From assembly GCA_011250595.1 (NCBI GenBank), contig JAANMP010000004.1, positions 102,790-166,789 of the forward strand: 64,000 bases of DNA. The letters are read 5' to 3'. Of the stretch, positions 44,754-53,397 are shown in pieces (the stretch's first letter is position 1; every line of letters starts with the position of its first letter). Both the position numbers and the translations under genes were made by a program. The notes under the pieces are model-generated. The model was given only the letters and a program-made list of their open reading frames with translations. It made no database searches and was not told the origin of the DNA. Source of the DNA: Bacillus sp. MM2020_1. Lineage in GTDB: Bacteria > Bacillota > Bacilli > Bacillales > Cytobacillaceae.

Positions 44754-44981
44754 CTAAATTCTGTTTTTAACATCTTCTCTGATTTGTTCAATGATATTCT
44801 CAGCTAAATTTGCAGGCAGGGATGTGTCATTTTTAAAAACCCAGGCATTAACGAGTTCGAGGTCCCCTTTTTTAAAGGTGATACTATAATCTTGATTTTG
44901 GTAGGTAAAATCAGCTGTTACCTCTTCTTGGTCATATGCCTCTTCATCAATGATCATATTAACGATTTCATAAGGTTTCAC
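44754..44981 (-). CDS. Small acidic hypothetical protein, 75 residues
   Basis: Not recognised. GTG start with AAAGGAG nine bases upstream. Mixed alpha/beta pattern with FTYQNQDYSITFKKGDLELVNAWVF. Monocistronic, with a shared hairpin downstream. Confidence 0.6.
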   Translation of the reverse strand: MKPYEIVNMIIDEEAYDQEEVTADFTYQNQDYSITFKKGDLELVNAWVFKNDTSLPANLAENIIEQIREDVKNRI

Positions 44982-45140
44982 AGATATGCTCCTTTGTATC
45001 CATCATATATATATAGGGTTAACTTTAAAATGATGTTTATTCATAGAAAAATACAGCCACAAAAACTACTATAATTCACTTTAATATATTAATTAAGAAT
45101 ATGATAAAATGGAATTTGGAAGGAATGGAGGTTGGGGGAA

Positions 45141-45596
45141 TTGATTACTTTCTATAAAATCCTTGTAACTCTACATATTTTTTCAGCCATCTTGGGGATG
45201 GGACCGGGCTTCATATTAACGACAGTGGTCAAATCTGGTAAAAACATGACTGAATTAAGACATTCATATAGGATTAGACATAAGCTACATATATTTGTAA
45301 TGGTTGGCGGCACGCTATTATTAATCACAGGGGTGAGTATGGGAATCATCAATCCAAGCTTGTTTCGAATGGGATGGTATGTAACCAGTCTCGTTCTCTT
45401 CTTAGCTGCACTAGCCATTGGACCACTCGTATTATCACCTAGGTCCAAACCAGTGAAAGAACTACTAGAATCTCATAAAAGTGAAGAAATTCCTGAAGAA
45501 TATTGGGAATTATCAAGGATCCTCTTTCGATTTGAAAACCTTGAAAATGTGATTTTTCTCATCATCATCGCCTTGATGACCTTAAAACCGTTCTAA
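45141..45596 (+). CDS. DUF2269 family integral membrane protein
   Basis: About 151 residues with four hydrophobic segments: LVTLHIFSAILGMGPGFIL, LHIFVMVGGTLLLITGVSMG, YVTSLVLFLAALAIGPLVL and NVIFLIIIALMTLKPF. The HIFSAILGMGPGF start and RIRHKLHIFVMVGG loop fit DUF2269. TTG 45141 is better spaced from GGAGG than TTG 45132. Function unknown. Confidence 0.78.
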   Translation: MITFYKILVTLHIFSAILGMGPGFILTTVVKSGKNMTELRHSYRIRHKLHIFVMVGGTLLLITGVSMGIINPSLFRMGWYVTSLVLFLAALAIGPLVLSPRSKPVKELLESHKSEEIPEEYWELSRILFRFENLENVIFLIIIALMTLKPF

Positions 45597-45610
45597 TCTG
45601 GTGTTATAAT

Positions 45611-45647
45611 AAAGGTGTCAGGCACCATCATGGTGCCTGACACCTTT
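45611..45647. terminator. Near-perfect palindrome of two opposed dispersed cores, acting as terminator
   Basis: AAAGGTGTCAGGCACCAT and ATGGTGCCTGACACCTTT are fully complementary with one base between, followed by TT on the plus strand and preceded by A/T-rich sequence. It separates the convergent DUF2269 and esterase genes. Confidence 0.85.
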
Positions 45648-45657
45648 TTGAATTCGT

Positions 45658-46434
45658 CTATCTATCTGAATATAAATAGTAGAGTACTTTCGATATTCTT
45701 TTTCTAAAGAAACGATAGGAGTGCTCTGCGTCCTCGACAAGCTGAAAGTGAAGGTCGGTTATTTTTTCGCTCAATATATGATAAACACGATGGGTAAGGT
45801 CAAGAAAAGTCTGGTTCATTTCTTCATCGGCACCGACTTCTTTTGTTCCAAAGTCCATGTAAAATTTCTCAATTGTGGATAAGTCAGAAGCTTGTAGTAG
45901 TTTTTCGATTTCCTCTTGATTCCGATAAAATCCGGGCGATATTACTGCAATTCGTTTAAAAATATCCGGGTATCGACAAGCCGCATAAGTCGAGATTAAT
46001 CCACCTAATGATATTCCGGCCATTGAGGTATGATCTTCAATCGTACGGTATTTCTCATCGATTAATGGTTTCAGTTCATTCACAATAAAATCTATATAAT
46101 CTTTACCGCGACCGCCCGATGGACTGGCATATCCTAAGATTTGTTTGCTTACTTCGCCATTCACCCATGGGCAGGTTTCGTTAATTCGTTCATCACCCTC
46201 AGGGTTTTGGTCAACTGCAACTACGATAATCTCGAGTCCACTCTTGTCTAAGTAGTCTTTCATTCCTAAGGAAACCCCTCCAATGGCCCCTTCATCTTCG
46301 AAAACATTTTGTCCGTCATGCATATACAATACTGGAAATCTCTTATTTTCCTCAGTATAACTATCAGGCAGGTATACGCTAATCAATCGATCTTGCTTGA
46401 AAGACGTCATATAAACTGGGAATTTTTCTAACAC
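45658..46434 (-). CDS. Esterase of the alpha/beta hydrolase fold (YbbA/BesA-like)
   Basis: 258 residues, putative esterase family PF00756. Motifs: RLISVYLPDSYTEENKRFPVLYMHDGQNVF, nucleophile elbow GISLGG, YMDFGTKEVGADEE with the acid, and the His in EDAEHSYRFFRKRI. Relatives cleave siderophore triesters such as bacillibactin, but no siderophore genes are near, so it may be a general carboxylesterase. GTG start with AGGTGG upstream. Confidence 0.85.
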   Translation of the reverse strand: MLEKFPVYMTSFKQDRLISVYLPDSYTEENKRFPVLYMHDGQNVFEDEGAIGGVSLGMKDYLDKSGLEIIVVAVDQNPEGDERINETCPWVNGEVSKQILGYASPSGGRGKDYIDFIVNELKPLIDEKYRTIEDHTSMAGISLGGLISTYAACRYPDIFKRIAVISPGFYRNQEEIEKLLQASDLSTIEKFYMDFGTKEVGADEEMNQTFLDLTHRVYHILSEKITDLHFQLVEDAEHSYRFFRKRISKVLYYLYSDR

Positions 46435-46498
46435 GATTATCCACCTATCTTCTGAATTTTTTTATAATAAAAATTTACCATATTTTTCATAAATTTCG

Positions 46499-47911
46499 TT
46501 ACCTTTTTTTTCGAAAAATGAGTGGGCAATGTGTAATTTGATTGGAACAGGATGGAAAAATATACCTTTTACCTAAAAATAGAACAGCTTTTAACGTGGA
46601 TGGTGAGAATAAGCTAATCGGATGAGCTTTCAGTTGGAGAACATTGATTAGCTTCCCATATACCCTTCGATTGGTCGCACAGGCTAAAATCACTCTTTTT
46701 ACATACCACTTTAGGAATGGCAACCCAAACGGCTGAGCACCGACGGTATGGGTGAAACGAAAGTCTTCAGTTAAAGCAATTAGCCATGGGACATCAATGA
46801 TTTTACTGAAGCTTCGGTGCGCATTTTTTGAAATCTGTGCCGGATTATTTTTCTGCAAAGCTTTTTGGAGTTCCTTCTTCAATGCAATCGCCTCAAGTGC
46901 AGCGATGCTCATCCCCTGACCAAAAACAGGGTCCATTCGGCAAAAGGCATCACCCATAACAATCAGTCCATTTGGAAAATGCTGTAGCTTGTCATAATGA
47001 AAACGTCGTAAAGCAGGAAAATGGTAAACACTAATATCTGATTCTGGAGTACCATTTTTTATAGCTTCATATACATCGGGGTGTTCTAAGCCTTTTGCAT
47101 ATTGCAAAAATTCATCTCCGCTTTGCGGCACTGACTCAGCAGCATATCCAAGCAACGTAACCATCCATCGTTGGTTTTCAATGGGGGAAATGCTCCCTCC
47201 ATAATTCTGTTTAGGTGGGTTAGGATAGACCAGCAAATTACCCCAGTCATAACTTTCGGAGGAAAGGGAGCTGTATATACGACTAGCATAGAACAGGTCG
47301 ACTTTTACCTCGGTTTTTGAAGGGGCATTATAACCTAATGATTGGAGCCAACTAGATGTAATTGCCCCGGCCCCTGAAGCATCGACTACTAAATCAGCCT
47401 TGAATGGAACTGAGGCTCCTCCGTCTATTTGAACCTCCAAGCCCTCGACATGAGCAAAATCACGATGGATTTGTAACTTTTTCGCTTTGTGGCCATATAA
47501 AAAGCTGACATTTGGAATCATCGCTAATCTGCGTTTAATATGCCATTCAAGGAAGGGTCTGCTTTGCTGGATAATTGACACTCCGGAATGATATTTCACT
47601 TTCCAGCTCCCATGATGATTCCAGGCAAGCTTACTGGTGAAATCAGATGTTACAGATCCATCCGCGATTAGTTCCTCAACGATTCCAGGGAAAAGTTCAG
47701 TGAGAATCTCTTCGCCGCTTTTCAAAAGAGCGTGTCCATGCGAACCTTGAGGCACCCCGGTTCGGGTCATAGCCTTTTTACTCTTTTGGTCCTTCTCTAA
47801 AATCAACACCTCTTCATAGAAATCGGACAGGATGCGTGCCGCGAGCATACCAGCAATGCTCCCGCCAATCACCACTGCCCTTTTTCCTAAAAACCTAGTT
47901 GTTGTTGACAT
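46499..47911 (-). CDS. FAD-dependent monooxygenase/hydroxylase-like flavoprotein
   Basis: 470 residues. FAD motif RAVVIGGSIAGMLAARIL at residues 10-27, VPQGSHGHALLKSGEEIL, DLVVDASGAGAITSSWLQ and the second FAD motif MGDAFCRMDPVFGQGMS. This combination is typical of aromatic-ring hydroxylase/geranylgeranyl reductase-type enzymes with unknown substrates. ATG with GGAGG upstream. No biosynthetic cluster surrounds it. Confidence 0.85.
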   Translation of the reverse strand: MSTTTRFLGKRAVVIGGSIAGMLAARILSDFYEEVLILEKDQKSKKAMTRTGVPQGSHGHALLKSGEEILTELFPGIVEELIADGSVTSDFTSKLAWNHHGSWKVKYHSGVSIIQQSRPFLEWHIKRRLAMIPNVSFLYGHKAKKLQIHRDFAHVEGLEVQIDGGASVPFKADLVVDASGAGAITSSWLQSLGYNAPSKTEVKVDLFYASRIYSSLSSESYDWGNLLVYPNPPKQNYGGSISPIENQRWMVTLLGYAAESVPQSGDEFLQYAKGLEHPDVYEAIKNGTPESDISVYHFPALRRFHYDKLQHFPNGLIVMGDAFCRMDPVFGQGMSIAALEAIALKKELQKALQKNNPAQISKNAHRSFSKIIDVPWLIALTEDFRFTHTVGAQPFGLPFLKWYVKRVILACATNRRVYGKLINVLQLKAHPISLFSPSTLKAVLFLGKRYIFPSCSNQITHCPLIFRKKR

Positions 47912-48068
47912 TCCTAGTTAACCTCCGATAATACTATTTGCACGATATATTTAATGTTTAGTATTATATCATTTTTCTGGTTTATATGAGTTTAGAATAT
48001 GGAGGATTTACCTAAACTAATAGGGAAGTAAATAAAGAGACAATCGGATTAAAGGGAGAATGGTTGGC

Positions 48069-48746
48069 ATGGTAGATTATAAAATTAGTACATATGAGGA
48101 AGCAGTTCAGGTGATTAAAGAGATTGGTTTACTTCCATTATCGCCGCTAATACCTCACTATCCATCACTTGATAGCATTACTTCGAAAGAACAGTGGTAT
48201 TCAGGTTCGGATGATGATCCATGGATGTGGCGTGCTAGATTCCCAGTTGATGGAGTAGCCGCCTACGGAAAATTTATTAAGAAAAAGTCAGTTTTAATCT
48301 CCTGTGAACTCCTCCCTGTCGTAAGGGCGATATTGGGGTCAAAGGATACAGTTGCTAAACGGTTTAATGATGGTCTTGTTTCAAGAGAAGCCATGGAGTT
48401 ATTTAGACTGATCAGTGATGAGGAAGGCATAGACACAAGAGTCTTAAGGACAAAAGCAGGCATGAAAGACAAAGAAAAGAAAAAACCGTTTGATAACGCT
48501 TTGTTGGAATTACAGGGGTCTATGGATATTGTTGTCTCTGGGACAAAGGAGAAAACCAACGTTTCGGGCGAGAAAAACGGCTGGAGCAGTACATCCTTCG
48601 AAACACTCACCTATTGGTCAGAAAATAACCATGTGGATCAAAGAAAAATAGAAATGGACGAAGCAAAACAAGAGCTGAAAAACCACTTTGCTAAGATATG
48701 CGGTCCTGAGTCCATGAAGACATTAGAAAAGATTTTTAAGCTTTAG
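48069..48746 (+). CDS. Hypothetical protein resembling AlkZ-related proteins
   Basis: About 225 residues. Segments EEAVQVIKEIGLLPLSP, DDDPWMWRARFPVDGVAAYGKF and LEL QGSMDIVVSGTK followed by FETLTYWS resemble proteins annotated as AlkZ-related (winged-helix, DNA-glycosylase associated). The WRARF and YWS patterns suit that group but the catalytic elements of YcaQ/AlkZ glycosylases are not evident, so activity is doubtful. ATG 48069 is preferred to ATG 48060 on spacing from GGGAGA. Confidence 0.55.
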   Translation: MVDYKISTYEEAVQVIKEIGLLPLSPLIPHYPSLDSITSKEQWYSGSDDDPWMWRARFPVDGVAAYGKFIKKKSVLISCELLPVVRAILGSKDTVAKRFNDGLVSREAMELFRLISDEEGIDTRVLRTKAGMKDKEKKKPFDNALLELQGSMDIVVSGTKEKTNVSGEKNGWSSTSFETLTYWSENNHVDQRKIEMDEAKQELKNHFAKICGPESMKTLEKIFKL

Positions 48747-48927
48747 GTTTAGCTGATTTTCATTGGTATCCATCTTACGACAAACTTCGCTATTGATTCT
48801 ATGAGTTGAATCCAGTAATATGGAAACTACGATAATTGAAAGGGTGACCATAAAGCCAATGATTCACTAAACCTATTAAAAGAAAAAAATTCGGATAAGC
48901 AAACGAACATATTTCTGGATAGGATTA
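48747..48927. other. Gene-free stretch upstream of the efflux leader
   Basis: No ORF or clear hairpin; presumably contains the promoter of the MFS gene, not identified with confidence. Confidence 0.4.
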
Positions 48928-48993
48928 GTGTGGGCTTTTTTAGACAAAGGGGAGAAGAAGGTACTTGGTGTACTGTACCCTTTTGTTGCTTAA
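48928..48993 (+). CDS. Putative 21-residue leader peptide of the MFS efflux gene
   Basis: GTG 48928 follows GGATAGGATTA; the ORF encodes VWAFLDKGEKKVLGVLYPFVA and ends at TAA 48993. The coding part covers the 5' arm of the antiterminator stem and its stop lies within the 3' arm, so ribosome position would decide which stem forms. No independent proof that it is translated. Confidence 0.45.
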   Translation: MWAFLDKGEKKVLGVLYPFVA

Positions 48994-49040
48994 GTACCTC
49001 CTCTACCTCCTGTCCAGATGATGGATGAGGAGGTTTTTTT
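48959..49040 (+). promoter_or_regulatory. Attenuator with sequestered Shine-Dalgarno upstream of the MFS gene
   Basis: Two mutually exclusive 8-bp stems: AGGTACTT (48959-48966) with AAGTACCT (48992-48999), and ACCTCCTC (48996-49003) with GAGGAGGT (49027-49034). The second is a terminator with a T tract (49034-49040) and its right arm is the only ribosome binding site of the ATG at 49041. The four-base overlap ACCT makes the structures alternatives. Confidence 0.75.
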
Positions 49041-50285
49041 ATGGAAGAAACAAAAACAAACATTACGATGGGGGATTTATTTAGAAATCAAGTCATACGT
49101 ACCATCTTACTCTCGACGTTATTTTTACAAATCGGTATTTGGGTGCGGAATTACTCGATTTTATTATTTGTGATTGAAAAGACAAATGAAGACCCTGTTG
49201 CAGTTTCGCTGATTTCTGTGGCAGAATTCGCGCCTATCTTTCTCTTTTCCTTTATTGGAGGCACCTTCGCAGATAGGTGGCGGCCGAAGCGGACGATGAT
49301 TTGGTGTGATTTCCTCAGTGCCGTGTCCATCTTTATTGTCTTGTTAACACTGGTATTTGGGGGCTGGAAGGTGATTTTCTTCGCCACACTGGTGTCATCG
49401 ATTCTTTCACAGTTTTCACAGCCATCCGGAATGAAACTTTTTAAGCTTCATGTAAAAGAAGAACTGATTCAGATGGGGATGTCGATGTACCAAACGGTGT
49501 TTGCTTTGTTTATGATTTTAGGGCCGATCATCGGTACTTTTGTGTATCAGCATTATGGCATCAGTGCAGCGATAACAATTATGGGGATTGCCTTTTTGCT
49601 TTCGGCCGCGATACTATTTATGCTTCCTCCTGACCGTGAATTAGAGGAAGGACCTGTGAAAACAACACTCATGGAGGAAATGAAAGCTGGGTTCCGTTAT
49701 GTTTGGAACAGCCGGGCTCTCACTTTGCTGGGGGGCTGTTTTGCTGCAGCAGGTCTGGGACTAGGGCTAACCCAGCCACTTTCTGTTTTCCTTATTACGG
49801 AAAGACTAGGTTTACCAAAAGAGGATCTGCAATGGTTAATGGCCGCGTTTGGAGCGGGGATGATTTTGGGTGGGGGCCTCACGATGGGCTTAGCTAAGAA
49901 GACTCCCCCGCAAATCTTACTTGCGATTGGAATGAGCGCCAGTGCCCTAGGATTTTTTGTGATGGGACTATCAGAACAGTTATGGTTGACATTGACCGCC
50001 CAATTTATTAGCGGTTTGTTTATGCCTTGTATCCACATCGGAATTAATACGATGATTTTGAAAAATACCGAAGAAGCTTTTATCGGGCGAGTCAATGGTA
50101 TATTAAACCCGATGTTTATGGGGACAATGGTCATTACGATGAGCGCAAGCGGATGGCTGAAGAAAACAACTTCTTTAGTAACGATGTACGAATTTTCGGC
50201 CCTGCTTTTTATCATTGGTGTCATTATCCTCATTCCTCTTTTCAAGCATTCCGTTAATATGTTGAATAAGAGTGAAGAAGTTTAA
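49041..50285 (+). CDS. MFS efflux transporter
   Basis: 414 residues, twelve hydrophobic segments, of the drug:proton antiporter type related to macrolide-efflux-like proteins. The A-loop motif GGTFADRWRPKRTMIW lies between helices 2 and 3. GLGLTQPLSVFLITERLGLPKEDLQWLMAAFGAGMILGG and FIGRVNGILNPMFMGTMVI are typical of the MefA/YfmO-like group. The unusual leader with terminator and sequestered ribosome binding site suggests induction by a translation-affecting compound. Substrate unknown. Confidence 0.88.
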   Translation: MEETKTNITMGDLFRNQVIRTILLSTLFLQIGIWVRNYSILLFVIEKTNEDPVAVSLISVAEFAPIFLFSFIGGTFADRWRPKRTMIWCDFLSAVSIFIVLLTLVFGGWKVIFFATLVSSILSQFSQPSGMKLFKLHVKEELIQMGMSMYQTVFALFMILGPIIGTFVYQHYGISAAITIMGIAFLLSAAILFMLPPDRELEEGPVKTTLMEEMKAGFRYVWNSRALTLLGGCFAAAGLGLGLTQPLSVFLITERLGLPKEDLQWLMAAFGAGMILGGGLTMGLAKKTPPQILLAIGMSASALGFFVMGLSEQLWLTLTAQFISGLFMPCIHIGINTMILKNTEEAFIGRVNGILNPMFMGTMVITMSASGWLKKTTSLVTMYEFSALLFIIGVIILIPLFKHSVNMLNKSEEV

Positions 50286-50289
50286 GTTT

Positions 50290-50321
50290 AAAAGCTGCTC
50301 TGTTTATAGAGCAGCTTTTTT
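50290..50321. terminator. Terminator between the MFS and kinase genes
   Basis: AAAGCTGCTCT pairs with AGAGCAGCTTT, followed by TTT; lies between convergent genes. Confidence 0.9.
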
Positions 50322-50331
50322 AGGTTTCGTA

Positions 50332-51846
50332 CTATAGTTCCGCAATCACTAATGGCAGTGTAATGACCACCTCAGTTCCCTCATTTGGAATGCTCTTGAT
50401 TGAAATTTTCCCGCCATAGGAATCGATTATTCGCTTGCAAACCGTTAAACCTAGTCCGGAGCCATCTTTTTTTAACGTAAAGAAGGGTTTAAATGCTTGG
50501 TTAAGTTGATCTTTCTGCATGCCAACACCGTTATCAATCACTGTAATCAAACAATTATCTGATTGTTTATCAAGTGAAATGGATAATTTACCACCATACG
50601 GCATTGCTTGCAAGGAGTTTTTTGTTAAATTAAGAATGACTTGCTTTAACTGATCTTTGACACAAGAAACAGGCAATTCTCCGGTATGATAATCAACGGA
50701 TAATTCCACATTCATAAAATTGGCTTCCGAATGAATAATCGGCTCAATCTCAGCCATTATGGTATTGGCATTATATTTTTTCAATGTATGAGCCGTCGGT
50801 TTTCCGAGAACAAGCAATTCACTAACGATTACATTGATTCGATCAATCTCCGTTTGGATCACTTCAAAATAAGATTGGGCCTTTTTATCATGATATTCTT
50901 CACTTAAAAGTTTGACTAAGCCTTTAATCCCAGTTAATGGATTTCGTATTTCATGGGCAGTACTAGCCGCCAGGTTCCCGATTAGTTCTAATTTATGATG
51001 TTCAGTTTGTTCATTTTCACGTTTTACTTTCCTTTTTAAAAGGAAGTACTGTGCCCATATAAATAGGATATTTGAAATCGTAAGAAAGATGATTAGGTAT
51101 ATTAAAAAGGGTTTCCAAAAAGCGATTATCTTTTCAGACCTGACTAAGACAGAAATCGTCAAAGGTATTTTGGCTATCTGCATACTGGATTTTATAGAAT
51201 CTTCTTCAGGAACAGATCCTGCTGATATTAAAATATGTTCAGCGCCATCTGTGATGATGACCATCTCATCCTTAACATTTGTTTTAATTGCTGCTTCAAT
51301 TTCGTCTATTCGCAAACTAGCAACGAGAACCCCATGTACTTGACCATGGTCGACAATGGGAGTAGCGATGGAAATAATTTGCCTTCCTGTGACCCTGCCA
51401 ATATGTACTTTTGAAAAACTTGTTTTCTCTGTTTTGATTGCTTGCTGAAAATAAGGTTGGTCACTTACATTGATTTTATTTGAATTGGTATTCGTGCTAA
51501 GTAATAAGTCTCCATTTGCATTTGTCCAGAAAAAACCTGAAAGACGAGGATCTTTCCCTGTTGTTTCTTTAAGTAAATTTTCCACATCATTTAAGTTGTT
51601 TTTTTGATATTTAATAGAAGTAGCGAGCATTTCTACTCTACCAACCGTTTCGCCTAGTAAATTTTCAATGCTCTTCGTATGAAAGTTGGCATACTCTTGT
51701 GCTTTCATTCGATTTTGATCTTCCAAAACTGTTATTTGGTGCTGTGCTAAGATCGTACTGATTGCTATAGTTGGGATTAATGTAAGAAGTAGATATATTA
51801 GAAACTTATTCTTCAGGATCGATGTAAGAATGCGAAGGACAACCAA
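50332..51846 (-). CDS. Orphan membrane sensor histidine kinase with Cache-like sensor
   Basis: 504 residues. Helix 1 at about 15-35, an extracellular sensor (about 40-245) with the Cache pattern GFFWTNANGDLLLSTNTNSNK and SDQPYFQQAIKTEKTSFSKVH, helix 2 at about 247-270, then the kinase core: H-box TAHEIRNPLTGIKGLVK, N-box NLTKNSLQAMPYG, G1 DNGVGM, G2 GSGLGL. No response regulator lies beside it. Architecture resembles sporulation phosphorelay kinases, so Spo0F is a possible partner. TTG start with GAGGAG upstream. Confidence 0.9.
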   Translation of the reverse strand: MVVLRILTSILKNKFLIYLLLTLIPTIAISTILAQHQITVLEDQNRMKAQEYANFHTKSIENLLGETVGRVEMLATSIKYQKNNLNDVENLLKETTGKDPRLSGFFWTNANGDLLLSTNTNSNKINVSDQPYFQQAIKTEKTSFSKVHIGRVTGRQIISIATPIVDHGQVHGVLVASLRIDEIEAAIKTNVKDEMVIITDGAEHILISAGSVPEEDSIKSSMQIAKIPLTISVLVRSEKIIAFWKPFLIYLIIFLTISNILFIWAQYFLLKRKVKRENEQTEHHKLELIGNLAASTAHEIRNPLTGIKGLVKLLSEEYHDKKAQSYFEVIQTEIDRINVIVSELLVLGKPTAHTLKKYNANTIMAEIEPIIHSEANFMNVELSVDYHTGELPVSCVKDQLKQVILNLTKNSLQAMPYGGKLSISLDKQSDNCLITVIDNGVGMQKDQLNQAFKPFFTLKKDGSGLGLTVCKRIIDSYGGKISIKSIPNEGTEVVITLPLVIAEL

Positions 51847-52109
51847 GTTGAATCTACTCCTCTAAATGTGATTATCATTATTCTACTATTTTTTTTGCAG
51901 CTAGAATATACCCTTTGTTGTAAAATGAATCCAATCGTTTTAAGATGCTTCATTTTATAAAAAAAATGTTGTGGTTTTCACATTTGGGGTTAGACAAAGA
52001 GAAAAGGTTGTAAGAAATCCTGATATTTGATAATAAATGTTCTTTTTTTGTGGAATCTAATAGATACTGGAATTTATTATGCGAATTTAAAGAACAGAGA
52101 GGCGATTCG

Positions 52110-53114
52110 ATGGGGGATAAAACAAAAATTCGATTAACGGCTGCCGAAATGTCTGGATTATGGACTCAATATTTGAGTGACACGTTAGCGTTGTGTGTGG
52201 GACGTTACTTTTTAGAGAAGGTGGAAGATGAGGAAGTACGTCCCGTTATTGAATTTACACTAGATGTGGCCAATGGCAACATTACGATTATGCAGGAACT
52301 GTTTGAAAAAGAGAATTTTCCTGTCCCAATTGGCTTTACGGAACAAGATGTAAATCCCAAAGCCCCAAAACTATTCTCAGACACTTTTGTTTTAATGTTT
52401 TATCGCAATCTGTCTATTCTTGCTATGGCTGCTAGCAGTGCGGCATTAGGATTGGTCACACGACCGGATGTAGTTGCTTTTTTTAAACGTATTTCTAATG
52501 CTGCCATCAAGTTGCAGGATTTAACAAGGGGGCTTATGTTGAAGCAAGGTACATACGTCAGACCTCCTTACATTTCTATACCCGACAAGGTTGATTTTGT
52601 GAAACGGGACCATTTTTTGGCTGGCTTTTTCGGTCATAAGCGGCCGATTACTTCAGTGGAAGTCACGCATTTATTTTTAAATATCCAAACAAATACGATC
52701 GGTAAGGCATTAATAACAGGATATGCACAGATTGCACAGGATAAAGAAGTGAAAGAATTTTTGGTAAGAGGAATACGAATTGCGCAACAACATGCGGAAC
52801 TATTTAGTGAGTTGTTAATTAGCGAGGATCTTCCCTCACCGATGGGCTGGGATTCAGCCGTTACTGATTCAACCACACCTGTTTTTTCAGATAAATTAAT
52901 GATGTTCAATGTTTCATCAATGATTGCCGCAGGGATTGGAAATTACGGAATGGCCATGGCTGCAAGTCCAAGAAGGGATATTGCACTAAAGTATGCGACG
53001 TTGATTCCGGAAATAGCTCTTTATGCGGAGGCAGGAGCGAAGATTATGATTAAGCATGGGTGGATGGAGGAACCTCCGATAGCAGATGATCGTAATGAAA
53101 TTATTCAGGGCTAG
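52110..53114 (+). CDS. DUF3231 protein, two-domain form (2)
   Basis: About 334 residues, two helical units beginning LTAAEMSGLWTQYLSDTLALC and ITSVEVTHLFLNIQTNTIGKA. ENFPVPIGFTEQDVNPKAPKLFSD and SEDLPSPMGWDSAVTDSTTPVFSD occupy equivalent positions, showing the internal duplication. Ends WMEEPPIADDR. More diverged than copies 1 and 3. ATG 52110 with GAGAGGCG upstream; the longer frame from 52050 has no site. Confidence 0.88.
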   Translation: MGDKTKIRLTAAEMSGLWTQYLSDTLALCVGRYFLEKVEDEEVRPVIEFTLDVANGNITIMQELFEKENFPVPIGFTEQDVNPKAPKLFSDTFVLMFYRNLSILAMAASSAALGLVTRPDVVAFFKRISNAAIKLQDLTRGLMLKQGTYVRPPYISIPDKVDFVKRDHFLAGFFGHKRPITSVEVTHLFLNIQTNTIGKALITGYAQIAQDKEVKEFLVRGIRIAQQHAELFSELLISEDLPSPMGWDSAVTDSTTPVFSDKLMMFNVSSMIAAGIGNYGMAMAASPRRDIALKYATLIPEIALYAEAGAKIMIKHGWMEEPPIADDRNEIIQG

Positions 53115-53217
53115 GGAAATCGCTATAGTTACATAATCAAAAAATTTATTTTGTAAGCCGTCATTTTTAAATGATGGTTTTTTCCTTTTACGCTTAAACT
53201 GCAAACAATTAAATTTT

Positions 53218-53253
53218 CCCAACGCCAAAAAGGAACCTGGCGTTGGGATTTTT
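53218..53253 (+). terminator. Terminator of DUF3231 gene 2
   Basis: CCCAACGCCA pairs with TGGCGTTGGG, followed by ATTTTTAATT. Confidence 0.88.
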
Positions 53254-53288
53254 AATTGCAAAGAATATCTTTTAATGGTGCCTTTTAG

Positions 53289-53303
53289 TGGTGCCTGACA
53301 CCA
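53289..53303. repeat. Dispersed core upstream of the neutral protease gene
   Basis: TGGTGCCTGACACCA about 95 bases before the protease ATG; a related half GGTGCC lies 12 bases upstream. Confidence 0.8.
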
Positions 53304-53397
53304 TGTCCTCACTTTTTTCCCAATTATCCTAATAGCTTTGTCATGTTATGATTATTTAGAAAATTCGAAAAGAATTATCATTAGGAGGCGGTTGGAG

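Noticed and set aside
49697..50245. 182-codon minus-strand ORF opposite the MFS gene
   Set aside because: Antisense shadow of a membrane protein; no start signals or recognisable domain.
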